A stretch of DNA of 20,742 nt from an uncultured Caryophanales bacterium (GCA_902464635.1 CABQKC010000031.1:1-20742), one strand, 5' to 3'. Counted from the stretch's first letter, positions 1-8,336 are shown. Numbers and translations: made by a program. The notes: a model not told the origin generated them from the letters alone.

Positions 1-2
1 TG

Positions 3-83
3 GCCCTGCACTACAACGAGAAGGTTGGCAAGAGAAAGGTTAGGTGCTGGAGGGAAATTGTTGAATACTTCGATCAAAAGTGA
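3..83 (+). CDS. 3' end of an unrecognised CDS, possibly a transposase (partial)
   Basis: Reading frame 3 is open from the window edge to a TGA at 81-83 and encodes 26 residues rich in Lys, Arg and Glu, with a WREIVEYF stretch near the end. The other two forward frames give less protein-like sequence, and one stops early. The stretch is more GC-rich than the next gene, as are the IS200 and IS30 pieces elsewhere in the window, so a mobile-element origin is plausible. The visible part is too short to assign a family, and a non-transposase gene remains possible. Confidence 0.35.
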   Translation, partial: ALHYNEKVGKRKVRCWREIVEYFDQK

Positions 84-230
84 TTAGAATTAGTTATCTT
101 ACTGGGAAACGTTTACACAAAATTCCTTATACTCTCCTATCTTAACGGATTTTTATTATAAAGCAGTAAAAAATTATGAAAATAGGGTATTTTCTTATTT
201 TTGTTGGCACTTTATTAGCACTTCTATCTA

Positions 231-257
231 TATAATCCTTTTATCTATATGGAGGAG
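231..257 (+). promoter_or_regulatory. -10 box and ribosome binding site deciding the start of the DUF898 gene
   Basis: A consensus TATAAT lies at 231-236, with no good -35 at the standard distance (TTGGCA at 204-209 is 21 bp away). A strong GGAGGAG at 251-257 sits 6 bases before the ATG at 264. An in-frame ATG at 249 overlaps this ribosome site and would start five codons earlier, so 264 is the better start. Confidence 0.5.
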
Positions 258-263
258 AGCCTC

Positions 264-3134
264 ATGAAAGAGACTTTTAATAATGACAAAGCAAAGAAGA
301 TTAATATATTTTCTTGGCTATTATTTTTAATATTTGGGATATGCGCCGGTTTATTTTTAACCCCGGTAATCCAATACTCAAATGAAATCGGAAATAGCAT
401 TTCTTTTTCTGCGAATCAACTTATTTTCTATGAAAACGGAGTTGTAACAAAGGAAAACCAGTATTCTAAAAACAAAATAGAATATTTGTCCAAGGCTGAT
501 CAAATGAAGGTTTCGCTTTGGAGCGATATTTATGAAAGTTATGTAATTACTGTGAATTTAAACAAAGGGGATGTTAGTTCTGCTAAAGAAGGATTATTAG
601 AGTCTTATACATATGGTGTTCCTTCTGCTGGTGAATATGGTTATTTATGTATCTACGAAACAAACCTAGAACTATATTTTCAGTTATATAGAGGCGATGT
701 TTATAATCAAAAATATGATTATGTAAGAGCTGAGAACCAATTGGTCTCTTATGTTGAATCTCCATTTAACTTAAGGATTAATAAAGACGGCAAGATTGAT
801 GTAACAGTCCCTACTAATGATGGAAAAGAATTCTCCTTTTCAGTCGAAGGAGACCATTCTTCATATATAGGTAGCTATGAAGTAAAACAAGGGCATGAAA
901 TAATTACTCTTGATATAGGTAATAAATCATTTCATGTTTCTTCTTCTAACCAATTCCTTTTCTTTATGATGAATACTAGCCAGGCAGGTTTCATCTTTGC
1001 TGGAGGGGCCGCTTTATTTATCCTTATTGTCCAATTGGCCACGATTAAGATGAAGAAAGACTATAAGATTCGTTCTAGATCATTAATTGAAGGATGGGTT
1101 GCCTTAGTTTGCTGTTTGCCTTTATTTGGTTCAGTAGCCGTTGAAGCCATAACATCTAATGGAGATATCTTTACTCCTATTGAAATAGGGATGATTCTAA
1201 TATTAGCAAGTTCGTTAATTGCTTTATTTTCTAGCATCGGTTTCTTAATTGTCACCTATGTTAATGGAAAGCCTATTAAAAAGGCTAGAAAAGCCTATCT
1301 AGTTACCTATAGGGCAGAAAAGGCTGAAGCAAGACGTATTGAAAACGAAAGGTTAGCCGAAGAAAAGCGTATTGAAAATGAAAGACTAGCTGAAGAAAGA
1401 CGTATCAAGAATGAGAAACTAGCCGAAGAGAAACGCATTCAAGATGAAAAGAATAAGGCCGAAAAGGCTAGGGTCGCTTTAGAAAAACAAGAGTTAGCAA
1501 CTGCTAAAGCCGAAGAAAACAAGAAGATTGCCTTAGAAAATGCAGAAATCAAAAAGCAAAAGGCTATAGACAGGAAGCAAGCTAGAGAAGATAAGTTCAT
1601 TTGGCGCAAAGTTTTCTATGTGTTTCCTTTGCTTGCAATCATTATTCATTTCCTATTTGTTAGTAAGCTTCATTATGGTAATGCCGTTTCATTGTATAAG
1701 ATTATCTGCTACTTGTGCATCGTTGGGATGATTGTAGTTTCTATTTTAGGAACAATAAGTTATAAGAAGAAATTAAAGCATTATTTTATTTATTCTATAT
1801 TTGCTATCGTTTTAGTTTCTGCTTTTACCGCCCTTAAATTACTTCCGTACACTGATTATGAATTCCGTGGTTTTATGGTTATTATTGAACCTATTTTGTG
1901 GGCATTATTAATTGGAACAATCCTTTCTTATATCTTAATTAAGAAGGAAAAAATCAAATCTATTGTTATTACTTTTATACTAGGCTTATCGTATTTTTCC
2001 TCTTTCCTTATGATTTATTTATCACAGCCAAAGGATTATATTTTTGGCTTTGAGTATAACCCATATAGTTACTCTCCTATAACTTACGTAGTTATCCCAT
2101 TAATATGCGTACTTTTGCTTATTTTAGATGTTCATGCGCTTATTAGGCCTTTATCTAAAAATGAAGTTGAGGCTATGGATAAGCAAGAACAAAAGATAAA
2201 AGAAGCCAAAGAAAGAAGAGCAAAATATAAAGAAGAAGCCAAACAAGAGAGGATTCTTGAAAAGGAATACGATTCTCTTAACAAAGAATTTAATGTGGCC
2301 ATCAAGAATAAAAACTATGAAAAGGCTAAAGAATTAGAAGTTAAGATTAAAACTTACGAAAAAGAACACGGCCTAGAGAATGCTAGCTATTTCGATGGAG
2401 GGTTATTGCAACTTATTGGTTGGAAGGTTCTTGGCAATATATTGACTGTTATGAGCTTTGGCATTGCTTATCCTTGGGCAGTTTGCTTCATCAAGAAATG
2501 GGAAGCAAAGCATACAGTCATTAATTCTAGGCGCCTAATCTTTACCGGGACTGGCGGAGGATTGTTTGTTAAATACATCATCTGGTGGCTTTTATCTATT
2601 GTTACTTTAGGCATCTATTTATTCTTCCTTCCAATTAAGATGGAGAAGTGGATTGCAAGCCAAACATATGATGTACCTCTTGAAATAGTAGAACACGTAG
2701 AAAAACTTAAAGATGAAGTAAATTATGCGGCGACTAAACATGATGCTGCTGAAGCAGAACGTTTATCTAAGGAATTACAAGAATATCAAGCTAGCCACGA
2801 TATATTTGGGGAAAGCTATTTCGATGGTAAGTTACTCCAATTAATCGGATGGAATATCCTCGCTTTCTTCATGAATGTATTTACTTTAGGAATTGCTGTT
2901 CCGTTCTCTATGTGTTTAATGATGAAATGGAAAATGAAACACCAGGTAATATTAGGAAGAAGGCTTTCATTTAACGGAAACGGGCTCCAATTAATCGGCC
3001 GTTATTTGTTATGGTTATTACTAAGTGTCATTACATTTGGCATCTATGCTTTCTGGCTTGGAATCAAGCTAAAGAAATGGGAAACCAAGCATATCAATTA
3101 TCAAAAGAGTGAACCCATTAGTGAAAATAAGTGA
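264..3134 (+). CDS. Large membrane protein with hendecad coiled coil and two DUF898-like modules
   Basis: The product is about 956 residues. It starts with a membrane segment (about residues 15-36), then a predicted extracytoplasmic region of roughly 190 residues, then two or more membrane segments. A charged coiled coil follows (about 351-442), built on an 11-residue repeat of the type RIENERLAEEK in four near-identical copies. A second cluster of membrane helices comes next. The C-terminal third holds two homologous modules (about 707-800 and 851-942), each opening with SYFDG.LLQLIGW and ending in a GIY...W..KHT-like helix, typical of the DUF898 (YjgN-like) family. A charged helical linker precedes each module, and the first resembles a UVR motif. 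The start was chosen by the GGAGGAG at 251-257. It runs convergently into the next gene with only 3 bp between them. DUF898 has no established biochemical role, so I give no function beyond membrane location. Confidence 0.8.
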   Translation: MKETFNNDKAKKINIFSWLLFLIFGICAGLFLTPVIQYSNEIGNSISFSANQLIFYENGVVTKENQYSKNKIEYLSKADQMKVSLWSDIYESYVITVNLNKGDVSSAKEGLLESYTYGVPSAGEYGYLCIYETNLELYFQLYRGDVYNQKYDYVRAENQLVSYVESPFNLRINKDGKIDVTVPTNDGKEFSFSVEGDHSSYIGSYEVKQGHEIITLDIGNKSFHVSSSNQFLFFMMNTSQAGFIFAGGAALFILIVQLATIKMKKDYKIRSRSLIEGWVALVCCLPLFGSVAVEAITSNGDIFTPIEIGMILILASSLIALFSSIGFLIVTYVNGKPIKKARKAYLVTYRAEKAEARRIENERLAEEKRIENERLAEERRIKNEKLAEEKRIQDEKNKAEKARVALEKQELATAKAEENKKIALENAEIKKQKAIDRKQAREDKFIWRKVFYVFPLLAIIIHFLFVSKLHYGNAVSLYKIICYLCIVGMIVVSILGTISYKKKLKHYFIYSIFAIVLVSAFTALKLLPYTDYEFRGFMVIIEPILWALLIGTILSYILIKKEKIKSIVITFILGLSYFSSFLMIYLSQPKDYIFGFEYNPYSYSPITYVVIPLICVLLLILDVHALIRPLSKNEVEAMDKQEQKIKEAKERRAKYKEEAKQERILEKEYDSLNKEFNVAIKNKNYEKAKELEVKIKTYEKEHGLENASYFDGGLLQLIGWKVLGNILTVMSFGIAYPWAVCFIKKWEAKHTVINSRRLIFTGTGGGLFVKYIIWWLLSIVTLGIYLFFLPIKMEKWIASQTYDVPLEIVEHVEKLKDEVNYAATKHDAAEAERLSKELQEYQASHDIFGESYFDGKLLQLIGWNILAFFMNVFTLGIAVPFSMCLMMKWKMKHQVILGRRLSFNGNGLQLIGRYLLWLLLSVITFGIYAFWLGIKLKKWETKHINYQKSEPISENK
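1335..1466 (+). repeat. Four tandem 33-bp coding repeats (11-residue hendecads)
   Basis: Units begin at 1335, 1368, 1401 and 1434. Each encodes an 11-residue block of the form (R/K)RI.(N/D)E+LAEE. The first two are nearly identical and the fourth is degenerate. Synonymous differences between units show they are not a very recent duplication. An 11-residue period is the hendecad pattern of long, nearly straight coiled coils. Confidence 0.8.
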
Positions 3135-3137
3135 TGT

Positions 3138-3806
3138 TTATTTATGACACATGTTTTTATTCCGTCTTTTCTTCCTAACTAAAAATATGCGAGGCTTATC
3201 TAACAAAATGCGGTAAATGAATTTTGTTTGACTTAGGTGGTTTCTTCCATAACCATCAATTCTTATTTTGTTATAGGTTATGGAATATCTTTCTTTTAGA
3301 CCACAAATGTCTTCACATATGAAATCGAAGTAATTATTTTTGCTTAATAGGTTGTTCTTGTTAAGCAATTTTGCTTCTTCCCATTCGTTACTTGCCCAAT
3401 CAAAACCAAACAATTCGAATACTAGGTATTGTGGTTTATCGTCCAAAGCAAGATTACTTAAATATGAATCGTAATTATATGGTCTATAGAATTCATCCCC
3501 ATTTTCTTTTATCCATTTAAGTAGCCAATCAATAAATTCAATTGAACGTTTTCTATTTCCGCTTTCATCGTCATCCCCTTCGAAAAAATTTGACATTAAT
3601 TCGAAAGATATACATTCTTCAACTAATTGCTTCGCAGTATATAATGCCCACTCATTGTCTGCTTTTAGCATAATTGGCAAATATTTTTGGCAGCAGGAAA
3701 ATGAATTGTCTGGTTCCAAGTGGTTGTTTCTTGTATAACCATACCTGCATCCAGCTACTAAAAACCAATAGATTTCCTTAAGGCCGACTTCTACTTTTTT
3801 ATCCAT
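3138..3806 (-). CDS. Hypothetical protein, partner of the small metallophosphoesterase
   Basis: This is a 222-residue protein I do not recognise. It is soluble-looking, acidic in the middle (a short EGDDDES run near residue 76) and strongly basic at the C-terminus (RKKRRNKN). It is rich in Trp, Tyr and Phe, and has no signal peptide, membrane helix or recognisable catalytic motif. Its ATG lies inside the end of the upstream phosphoesterase gene: the 8 bases ATGGATAA hold both its start and that gene's stop. No Shine-Dalgarno is evident, so translational coupling is likely. The arrangement resembles the pair at 16272-17974, where another unknown protein of about 200 residues adjoins a metallophosphoesterase, although I see no clear sequence similarity between the two unknowns. 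Confidence 0.65.
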   Translation of the reverse strand: MDKKVEVGLKEIYWFLVAGCRYGYTRNNHLEPDNSFSCCQKYLPIMLKADNEWALYTAKQLVEECISFELMSNFFEGDDDESGNRKRSIEFIDWLLKWIKENGDEFYRPYNYDSYLSNLALDDKPQYLVFELFGFDWASNEWEEAKLLNKNNLLSKNNYFDFICEDICGLKERYSITYNKIRIDGYGRNHLSQTKFIYRILLDKPRIFLVRKKRRNKNMCHK

Positions 3807-4329
3807 TTTTCTTTTTTAATAAACCTCGAATGTTTTTTATGCATTCATCTAAATTGATTGGTTTGTAACCAATTCTTTCAATAGAAACGCACATGCAATT
3901 TGGATAGTCATCCATTAATGATCTGTTCAAATGTACATGACCAAAGAAATAGATGTAATTTGGTGCGATTAAGGAAGGGTCTACGAAAGGCTCGTGCATC
4001 AAAATAATTCCAGACTCAACCATGATTGGCTTTCTTGTTGCGACTTTAAAACCACATTCGATATAATCCTTTGGCTTCCTAGTGTCGTGGTTGCCCATTA
4101 TTAAAACCTTTCCGCCATTTAATTGATCTACTAGACTTTTTATAATTTCTTTTCTTCTAGATAAGGTGAAATCCCCAAGGACATATACCAAATCTTCTTT
4201 ACCAACAGTCGAATTCCATAACCCAATAATGCGTTTATCCATTTCTTGAGCATTTTCAAAAGGGCGATTTTCATATTTGATAATGTTGTCGTGTCCGGAA
4301 TGTGTATCGGCGATTATAAATCTTTTCAT
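3799..4329 (-). CDS. Calcineurin-like metallophosphoesterase, small single-domain type
   Basis: The 176-residue protein carries all the metal-ligand blocks of the calcineurin-like superfamily in order: IADTHSGH (D8, H10), LGDF (D53), MGNHD (79-82), MHEP (H112) and FGHVH (130-133). Such enzymes bind two divalent metals and hydrolyse phosphomonoesters or phosphodiesters. The substrate here is unknown. There is no signal peptide, so it should be cytoplasmic. It is transcribed after the XRE gene (81 bp gap) and overlaps the next gene by 8 bp. The sequence just upstream is very A+T-rich and has no good Shine-Dalgarno, so the start rests on the IADTH motif being at the N-terminus, as is usual in the family. 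Confidence 0.85.
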   Translation of the reverse strand: MKRFIIADTHSGHDNIIKYENRPFENAQEMDKRIIGLWNSTVGKEDLVYVLGDFTLSRRKEIIKSLVDQLNGGKVLIMGNHDTRKPKDYIECGFKVATRKPIMVESGIILMHEPFVDPSLIAPNYIYFFGHVHLNRSLMDDYPNCMCVSIERIGYKPINLDECIKNIRGLLKKKNG

Positions 4330-4410
4330 ATTAAAAATATTGCATATTAAGCAACTATTTTCAATAAAAAGATGTAATTATTGCTAAAATGGTAATTTAT
4401 ACAAATAATG

Positions 4411-4725
4411 CTATTCTTTATTGTTTGCTTTATTCATCTTGGCAACGATTTCATTTAAGCTTTTAAGCAAACTATCCATGTCTATATAATCGTCTTCATT
4501 TGTCTCTGGACTATATTTATTTTTTAAAAGACTGTTGCCAATCATTTTATCAACACTAACGCCGTATACCTTGCTCATTTTCTTTAATATATCAATAGAT
4601 GGCTCGCTTCTATTGGTTTCATAGTTACCGAGTTGATAGTCGTTAATTCCAATTAATTTGGCAGCTTCTTTTTGTGTGAGTTTGGCATTTTGCCTATAGT
4701 GTTTAAAACTTTTTCCGTAATCCAT
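4411..4725 (-). CDS. XRE-family helix-turn-helix regulator
   Basis: The 104-residue protein has a Cro/CI-type HTH in residues about 7-62 (LTQKEAAKLIGI, then YETNRSEPS and LKKMSKVYGVSVDKMIG), followed by an acidic and then helical tail. It lies 57 bp after the RloB-like gene on the same strand. The gap holds a perfect 15-bp palindrome (4746-4760), a likely operator. By position it may control itself, the phosphoesterase pair downstream, and possibly the RloAB genes upstream, whose promoter also carries a palindrome with TTG...CAA ends. The target choice is inference. The HTH assignment is secure. Confidence 0.85.
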   Translation of the reverse strand: MDYGKSFKHYRQNAKLTQKEAAKLIGINDYQLGNYETNRSEPSIDILKKMSKVYGVSVDKMIGNSLLKNKYSPETNEDDYIDMDSLLKSLNEIVAKMNKANNKE

Positions 4726-4745
4726 GTGTAAATTTTATTTGGTAT

Positions 4746-4760
4746 TTGTAATTTTTACAA
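4746..4760. promoter_or_regulatory. 15-bp palindrome, putative operator of the XRE gene
   Basis: TTGTAATTTTTACAA has two perfect 6-base arms (TTGTAA and TTACAA) around a 3-base centre. It lies 20 bp upstream of the XRE start codon, where an autoregulatory operator would be expected. AT-richness makes chance palindromes more likely here, so this is tentative. Confidence 0.4.
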
Positions 4761-4782
4761 GAAATGCAAGAAAAAAAGAGTC

Positions 4783-5424
4783 TTAATACCTATGCTTTGT
4801 AATTTTAGCTACAAGCAAATGTAAAGATGAAGCTGGACAATATTCTGATGGTTTTTTAATTCCTGCATTCTTGATTGATGACTGGAGGGTATTTTTTGAA
4901 ATCTCCAAAGCCTCTGTTTCATTTCCGGTGGAACTTAATAAACCATAGATATTGGTATCGTTCTTTTTATATTCCTTATTAGTGTGTTTTTTGAAGTCCC
5001 TCGCAAAATCAGCGATGCATTGATAAGAAGTGTGGTGGTTAGGCATTTTCCCAAAATATGCATGGAAAAATATTTCAATGCAAGGATTAGACCAACCTGA
5101 GAAAATGCCATTCTTTTTTGCCTTGGAGATTATTAAATCAAAGTCTTTTTCTCTATTGTCACGATCGAAAATAATCCAAGCTTCACGAAACGTCGGGTCC
5201 TCCCTTAGTATTCTTAATGTAACGCCAATTAATTCTTGAGTGTTTATCTTACTGATTATCTTTATTCTGATTTTTCTTCTTAGTTCTTCAGGGAATGAGT
5301 TTTTCAATCCGTTGAAGTAGTTTGTCTCTGTTTCTTCGCCATCTGTTACTATTAAGACGTTTTCAAAAAGAGGCTGCCTGACACCAGTTTTCCGTTTGTT
5401 TCTTCCTGCTTTGCCAAAGGCCAT
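4783..5424 (-). CDS. RloB-like TOPRIM-fold protein (AbiLii-type)
   Basis: The 213-residue protein has the RloB family layout: a basic N-terminus, then VTDGEETETNYF (28-37) with the conserved TOPRIM-type glutamate (E30), then a DRD motif (IIFDRDN, 87-89) and SNPCIEIFF (112-120), all typical of RloB proteins. RloB partners of AAA15/21 ATPases are the presumed nuclease effectors of abortive-infection systems such as AbiL. The gene starts 2 bp after the ATPase stop codon. Its ribosome site (AAGGAAGG) lies within the end of the ATPase gene, so the two are translationally coupled. The catalytic acidic residues appear intact. The family assignment is good. Phage defence is inferred from the pairing. 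Confidence 0.8.
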   Translation of the reverse strand: MAFGKAGRNKRKTGVRQPLFENVLIVTDGEETETNYFNGLKNSFPEELRRKIRIKIISKINTQELIGVTLRILREDPTFREAWIIFDRDNREKDFDLIISKAKKNGIFSGWSNPCIEIFFHAYFGKMPNHHTSYQCIADFARDFKKHTNKEYKKNDTNIYGLLSSTGNETEALEISKNTLQSSIKNAGIKKPSEYCPASSLHLLVAKITKHRY

Positions 5425-5426
5425 TG

Positions 5427-6704
5427 TTATTTTCCTTCCTTAAGGAAAATATCTATTGAATTTAAAGACGGAACCCCATCATATTTCCCTAGTAGATAGT
5501 TTTTTTCAAAATCTTCGTCTGAACGTATTTTTACACCGTTTTCATCAACAAATTCTGCCAAAGAATAAAGAGAAGCTTCTCCTGTTGAGCTTTGTTTGTT
5601 TACAAAATAAATTTCATCCCTACGTAATGTTTTGGAACGCAAAATCCAAGGTTCGTGGCAAGTGAAAACTAGCTGTGCATTGTTTGGGTTTTGCTCTTTA
5701 CTTATAAATAAAAGAAGAAGGTTTCTTAAAAGCAGTGGGTGAAGTCTTGCATTCAACTCATCTACAAAAAGAACTTTTCCAGAAGATATGATTTGTCGTA
5801 AGTAGTTATATAGAAGGAACATCTTTTGTGTTCCTGCTGATTCGTCTTCCATTTGGAATTGTATTTCTGAACCATCTTTTTTTGTGTGCGTGGTAAATAC
5901 CCTATATTTTTTAGAACCGTCTTGATTGGAAAGTATTTCTTCAATCGTTAGATTTTTAATTGATGGTTCAAACGTTTGCAAAAAGGAAACGCAGTCTTTG
6001 CGCACGTTCTCGTTTTCGATGATTCCAGACGGAAGTGTGTGGTCTTTATAGATTATTTCAAACAAATTGGCAAAGTCATCAACTTCTGAAAGCGCAAAGA
6101 ATTCTAGAATTGAATGAAATGGTTCTACATTTAATTTAGCTGCCAAAGATAGAACCAAGGTTTGTGATTGTGTTGAGGTTTCTAAAGTGCTTTTTATTGC
6201 ATTGTTTAACTTTGGAACGGCGACTGTGATTTTGTCATTTTCACGTTTTAACAATTCTTTCGGCTTTGAGCTCTCGTTTTTTGGGAGACGATATAGCCAT
6301 TCTGATTCAATTTTTCTATTTAAAACTGAAAATCCATATTGATAAGTAATGTCTTTTCCATCTTCTTCATCTACAATAACCACTTCAAAAATAGACGGCT
6401 TCAAAAGACTTTCATTATCGAGTTTAAATGGAATTGACTCAGGGAAAGAAAATTTATCGTCCTTATTTATATTTGGATCAAAATTCATTGAAGCGCAAAC
6501 CATGTAACGCATATAACGGAAAGCTTTATAAACGAATGATTTTCCACTTGCGTTTGCCCCAAAAATAACTCCAACTGGCAAAACCTTTTTATCTCCTATT
6601 TTTCTGATATGCTCTTTGTATTCCGAATATGAAGTTGCCTCAAGATTTAATGAGGCTTCATCTTTAAAAGGACCGAAATTGCTGAAGTTGAATTGTAAAA
6701 GCAT
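5427..6704 (-). CDS. RloA-like AAA ATPase (AbiLi-type, ABC/SMC-like)
   Basis: The 425-residue ATPase starts with a short strand and the NFGPFKDEASLNL segment seen in AAA15/AAA21 proteins. It then has Walker A GANASGKS (49-56), an ABC-signature-like ESAGTQK (288-294), Walker B VLFVDEL (311-317) and an H-loop TCHEP (H350). The C-terminal NYLLGKYDGVP segment (402-412) is characteristic of the RloA/AbiL group. A GGAGGAG ribosome site lies just before the ATG. With the RloB-like protein it forms a two-gene cassette in which the ATPase is thought to sense or gate and the TOPRIM protein to act. This role is known for the families, not shown here. Confidence 0.85.
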   Translation of the reverse strand: MLLQFNFSNFGPFKDEASLNLEATSYSEYKEHIRKIGDKKVLPVGVIFGANASGKSFVYKAFRYMRYMVCASMNFDPNINKDDKFSFPESIPFKLDNESLLKPSIFEVVIVDEEDGKDITYQYGFSVLNRKIESEWLYRLPKNESSKPKELLKRENDKITVAVPKLNNAIKSTLETSTQSQTLVLSLAAKLNVEPFHSILEFFALSEVDDFANLFEIIYKDHTLPSGIIENENVRKDCVSFLQTFEPSIKNLTIEEILSNQDGSKKYRVFTTHTKKDGSEIQFQMEDESAGTQKMFLLYNYLRQIISSGKVLFVDELNARLHPLLLRNLLLLFISKEQNPNNAQLVFTCHEPWILRSKTLRRDEIYFVNKQSSTGEASLYSLAEFVDENGVKIRSDEDFEKNYLLGKYDGVPSLNSIDIFLKEGK

Positions 6705-6727
6705 ATTTTCTCCTCCCTTGCATGGGT

Positions 6728-6767
6728 ATTATATCATAAACTATAAAAATTTGAGAAATTTTCTCAA
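6728..6767 (-). promoter_or_regulatory. Promoter and palindrome upstream of the RloAB pair
   Basis: On the minus strand TATAAT lies at 6733-6728, 23 bp before the rloA-like start codon. The palindrome at 6751-6767, TTGAGAAATTTTCTCAA on the plus strand, has 8-base arms around one central base. It overlaps the -35 region, which lacks a good consensus hexamer. This arrangement suits repression or activation by a dimeric regulator, perhaps the XRE protein encoded three genes downstream. Confidence 0.45.
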
Positions 6768-6853
6768 TAATTAGTTATTTTTATTATAAAAACTAAGAAA
6801 ATAAGCGAATTTTGTGAAATTTCAGGGAATTATTAAGGAAGCAACGACATTCT

Positions 6854-7792
6854 TTATTTTAAAACATCTAGACGTTGGTTAATTAATTCTACAAACTTCT
6901 TCTTTTCGTCTTCAAATAAATAAGAATCATTAATCATTTCAATGTACTTTGGCTTTAATGAAACTACTTTATTTATCATTTTTTTAGTAGAAGCTAAGGC
7001 TATTCCTATATTGGATGCAAACTCAAAGAAGTCTTTCTTCCTAATGTGCATCTTTTTTCCATTCATTGTTAATGCGAATTCCTCCTTATCCTCTGGCATT
7101 ATTAAATTAACAGGGAGCAAATCATAAGCTCTAGAAAGGACATACCCATCAATTGATTTTATTAATGAGAAGTTTTTTAGATGCATGTCTGAATTACCTG
7201 TTACAAAGCAAAATACTAGTCGCAAAAATAGCTCTGATAAATCCAAGCCAACTTGGCATGAATATTTATCGATTATTTTAGCTACTTTTTCATAAGAACC
7301 TTTGTATTTGTCTTCGGTTAAACGGAGACTTAACTGGCAAAAGTCCTCCATGGCTATTTTCTCTACTTTGTTATTTTCTATTTTTCTATCAATTCTTTTT
7401 GTTATGTATGCAAATTGATCTCTCTCTTTAATTAATGCATGGGGAACAGCATGTATACCGGTAATATCTGCCATAGACATAACTAGTTGTTCTGCTTCTG
7501 GCAAATGGGTAAAGTCATCTACCTGGGGTTTAAGAATAAATCCAGATGGAAAATCAATTAAAGTTAGGCGTGGTTTGGAATTATCTAAACTTAAGTGTAG
7601 GGATAACTTTTTCTGTACGCCAGGTATAGTTATTCCGTCTTCAATATTTTGTTTCGCTATTTTTTTGAGGGTTTCTTCATCTATTTCAATTTGGGGAATA
7701 GTGGCTGTTCCAAAAAAGTGCTTAATGCAACTTGCATGCCAACAAGAGGCGTTGCTTGGGTTTAGTTCTTTGCCGCAACAAAGGCACTTCAT
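6854..7792 (-). CDS. hipT: HipT-like serine/threonine kinase toxin with N-terminal zinc-ribbon-like segment
   Basis: The 312-residue kinase has the HipA C-terminal domain but lacks the N-terminal subdomain, which is encoded separately just upstream, as in HipBST systems. Visible motifs are a Gly-rich loop ITIPGVQKKLSL (54-65), the ATP-binding lysine in FILKP (K88), the catalytic loop GNSDMHLKN (D202) and the metal-binding YDLLP (D224). HipA/HipT kinases phosphorylate aminoacyl-tRNA synthetases and halt translation. The E. coli HipT target is tryptophanyl-tRNA synthetase; the target here is unknown. The first 28 residues add C3..C6, C17, H19, C22 and H25, a likely zinc-binding knuckle. The start overlaps the hipS stop as ATGA. 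The kinase residues look intact. Confidence 0.85.
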   Translation of the reverse strand: MKCLCCGKELNPSNASCWHASCIKHFFGTATIPQIEIDEETLKKIAKQNIEDGITIPGVQKKLSLHLSLDNSKPRLTLIDFPSGFILKPQVDDFTHLPEAEQLVMSMADITGIHAVPHALIKERDQFAYITKRIDRKIENNKVEKIAMEDFCQLSLRLTEDKYKGSYEKVAKIIDKYSCQVGLDLSELFLRLVFCFVTGNSDMHLKNFSLIKSIDGYVLSRAYDLLPVNLIMPEDKEEFALTMNGKKMHIRKKDFFEFASNIGIALASTKKMINKVVSLKPKYIEMINDSYLFEDEKKKFVELINQRLDVLK

Positions 7793-8118
7793 AAAACTTT
7801 CTCCTTTATAGTTACATTCCCGATTGTATCTTTGCAGGAAACAAGCAATAAACCAAAGCGGTCTTTTGGGTTAATTTTCCAATTATTGCTTACTAGATTT
7901 AATAGCCACCCCTCTGGGATAATTCCATCAAAAAACGGAAATAGTGTCTCTGATTCATATGGTTCTTTTCTTAATGGTAAAGTTAATGATACCGGTAGGG
8001 GGCTTTCTAATGAAAGATATGTTTTGTCATAGGAAAATGAATAACCATTGTCGGTTTCTAAAAGTATTCCTGCATAAACATCGTCTACATAGACATATGC
8101 TTTCCTTAGTTCGCTCAT
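7789..8118 (-). CDS. hipS: HipS-like antitoxin (free-standing HipA N-terminal subdomain)
   Basis: This 109-residue protein corresponds to the N-subdomain 1 of HipA. It shows PVSLTLPLR (42-50), FFDGIIPEGWLL (62-73) and FGLL...DTIGNVTI (88-104). In E. coli HipBST the separate HipS protein is the antitoxin, and a tryptophan of this subdomain projects into the kinase active site. W71 in the EGWLL motif is the likely equivalent (inference). The gene overlaps hipB upstream and hipT downstream by ATGA at each junction, giving three coupled cistrons and indicating fixed stoichiometry. Confidence 0.8.
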   Translation of the reverse strand: MSELRKAYVYVDDVYAGILLETDNGYSFSYDKTYLSLESPLPVSLTLPLRKEPYESETLFPFFDGIIPEGWLLNLVSNNWKINPKDRFGLLLVSCKDTIGNVTIKEKVL

Positions 8119-8321
8119 TGCTTATTTTCCTTTCTAATAGGACCTGCTTCCATCCCAAACATCGTAAGGGCTGCGTTGACTTTATCCATCCTGACTGTGG
8201 ATTTTCCTTGTTCTAAATCACGTATAAAACGAAGACCTAATCCGGATCGCATAGCAAATTCTTCTTGGGTAAGCCCGGCTTCTTTTCTTTTCTTTTTTAT
8301 AAACACGGCTATTGGATTCAT
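8115..8321 (-). CDS. hipB: HipB-like XRE regulator
   Basis: The 68-residue HTH protein has LTQEEFAMRSGLGLRFIRDLEQGKSTVRMDK, a canonical Cro/CI fold of HipB type (residues about 17-47). A GAGGT ribosome site (8332-8328) lies 6 bases before the ATG. It is the first gene of the operon and faces three TATACC-N6-GGTATA-type sites, so it is very likely the autorepressor. In HipBST systems HipB adds DNA binding and strengthens HipS neutralisation of HipT. The gene ends in an ATGA overlap with hipS. Confidence 0.85.
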   Translation of the reverse strand: MNPIAVFIKKKRKEAGLTQEEFAMRSGLGLRFIRDLEQGKSTVRMDKVNAALTMFGMEAGPIRKENKQ

Positions 8322-8336
8322 ATTTTTACCTCAATT

